Shown: positions 63,320 through 64,000 of the stretch, piece after piece
How the letters are laid out: every line of letters starts with the position of its first letter
Numbering within the stretch: position 1 is the first letter of the stretch
Assembly: GCA_034508935.3 (NCBI GenBank)
Contig: CM067449.1
Coordinates: 620,137-684,136, forward strand
DNA length: 64,000 nt
Direction: 5' to 3'
From: Berghia stephanieae
Lineage: Eukaryota > Mollusca > Gastropoda > Nudibranchia > Aeolidiidae
Program-made: the position numbers and the translations under genes
Notes under the pieces: model-generated
What the model saw: only the letters and a program-made list of their open reading frames with translations
The model's database searches: none
Told to the model about the DNA's origin: nothing

Positions 63320-64000
63320 GTATAAAATCCATATGATTAATTCTAATTAAATTGTGACATGTTTTCTTTTCTTCATTTGATAACATAAAGCAATCTTTAA
63401 TCTTCGGTGGCTTGTATTTGCAAAAGTCCCCAAGGGCACGTCACTGCAAATATTCAGTTATAGTCCAATCAAAACAGGGAACAGTCACAGATTACTTTGA
63501 CAAGCGATTGCATTCAAAACGGTGTTTTGAAAATTTCCAAGCATTCAACTCAGAAAAGTGAGTGGAGCAGGTATCAAGATGGTGGCCCTTGAGAAGTCCT
63601 CCCAAATGCTACACCTTCCTGAACTTTCTCCTCGTGTTGTTTGTAGATACGACGTGATATATCTCTTTCCTGTTTTGTTACCTCTTTTAAGAAAAACAAA
63701 ATACAACACAATAGATGTCAATTATTATTATTGTTATCAAGCATTTAACATACTTTAGTCCAATGGCAGGACATTCCAGTCATTTATTGATCTTTGGAAA
63801 AAAGTGTTTTGTATGTATCTGTTCCTGTAAAAGGTTGCAGTATTGTGATGCATTGTAACTACGTGTAGCGTAACTAGCTGATCTTTTTATGTTGATAGTT
63901 TGGGATGATGAGGGGTGCTTTTGGGTCATTGATGGTTTTGTGTAAGTTAACAACACGAGATACCTTGCGCCAGTTTTTTAATGCAAATTTCTTTTTTCTT
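63320..64000 (+). other. LRRC72-like intron 3, no exon recognised
   Basis: I looked for the second LRR (LTELYL-type) and found none before the window edge. Confidence 0.5.

Overview
The window looks like animal nuclear DNA, most likely from a lophotrochozoan and probably a mollusc. The reasons are short exons in long AT-rich introns, very dense microsatellites, tRNA-derived SINEs with an L2-type tail, CR1-like LINEs with a PHD-type ORF1, and proteins that are clearly metazoan but distant from vertebrates. The species call is inference. Human protein comparisons are from memory of the families, not from a search.

Region 1 (about 1-27985, + strand) is the Wnt co-receptor LRP5/6 (arrow). Seventeen exons are visible, from the first beta-propeller to the end of the cytoplasmic tail. 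The signal-peptide exon lies upstream of the window. All internal splice phases agree. The introns carry SINEs, MITEs, fold-back repeats and one Ty3/Gypsy-type LTR element at 13306-17926. That element sits inside a SINE and has a 5-bp target-site duplication.

Region 2 (27986-39353) lies between two convergent genes. It holds no convincing gene, but many recognisable repeats: palindromes, two piggyBac-like MITEs sharing one TTAA, a MITE with an internal tandem array, SINEs and a retroposon.

Region 3 (39354-54823, - strand) is the complete translation initiation factor gene eIF3m: ten coding exons, 384 codons plus stop. Its first intron contains a 1.5-kb minisatellite that has been split by a nearly full-length CR1-like LINE with intact ORF1 and ORF2. 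A truncated L2/Rex1-like LINE lies in another intron.

Region 4 (55147-64000, + strand) holds the first three exons of a leucine-rich-repeat gene resembling LRRC72. It starts about 320 bp from eIF3m in divergent orientation. Its first intron contains a second, nearly full-length CR1-like LINE with a single frameshift.

A recurring feature is the loss of single bases in or near short homopolymers. It occurs seven times in LRP5/6 and also in both damaged LINEs. This suggests consensus error in the assembly rather than true gene decay.
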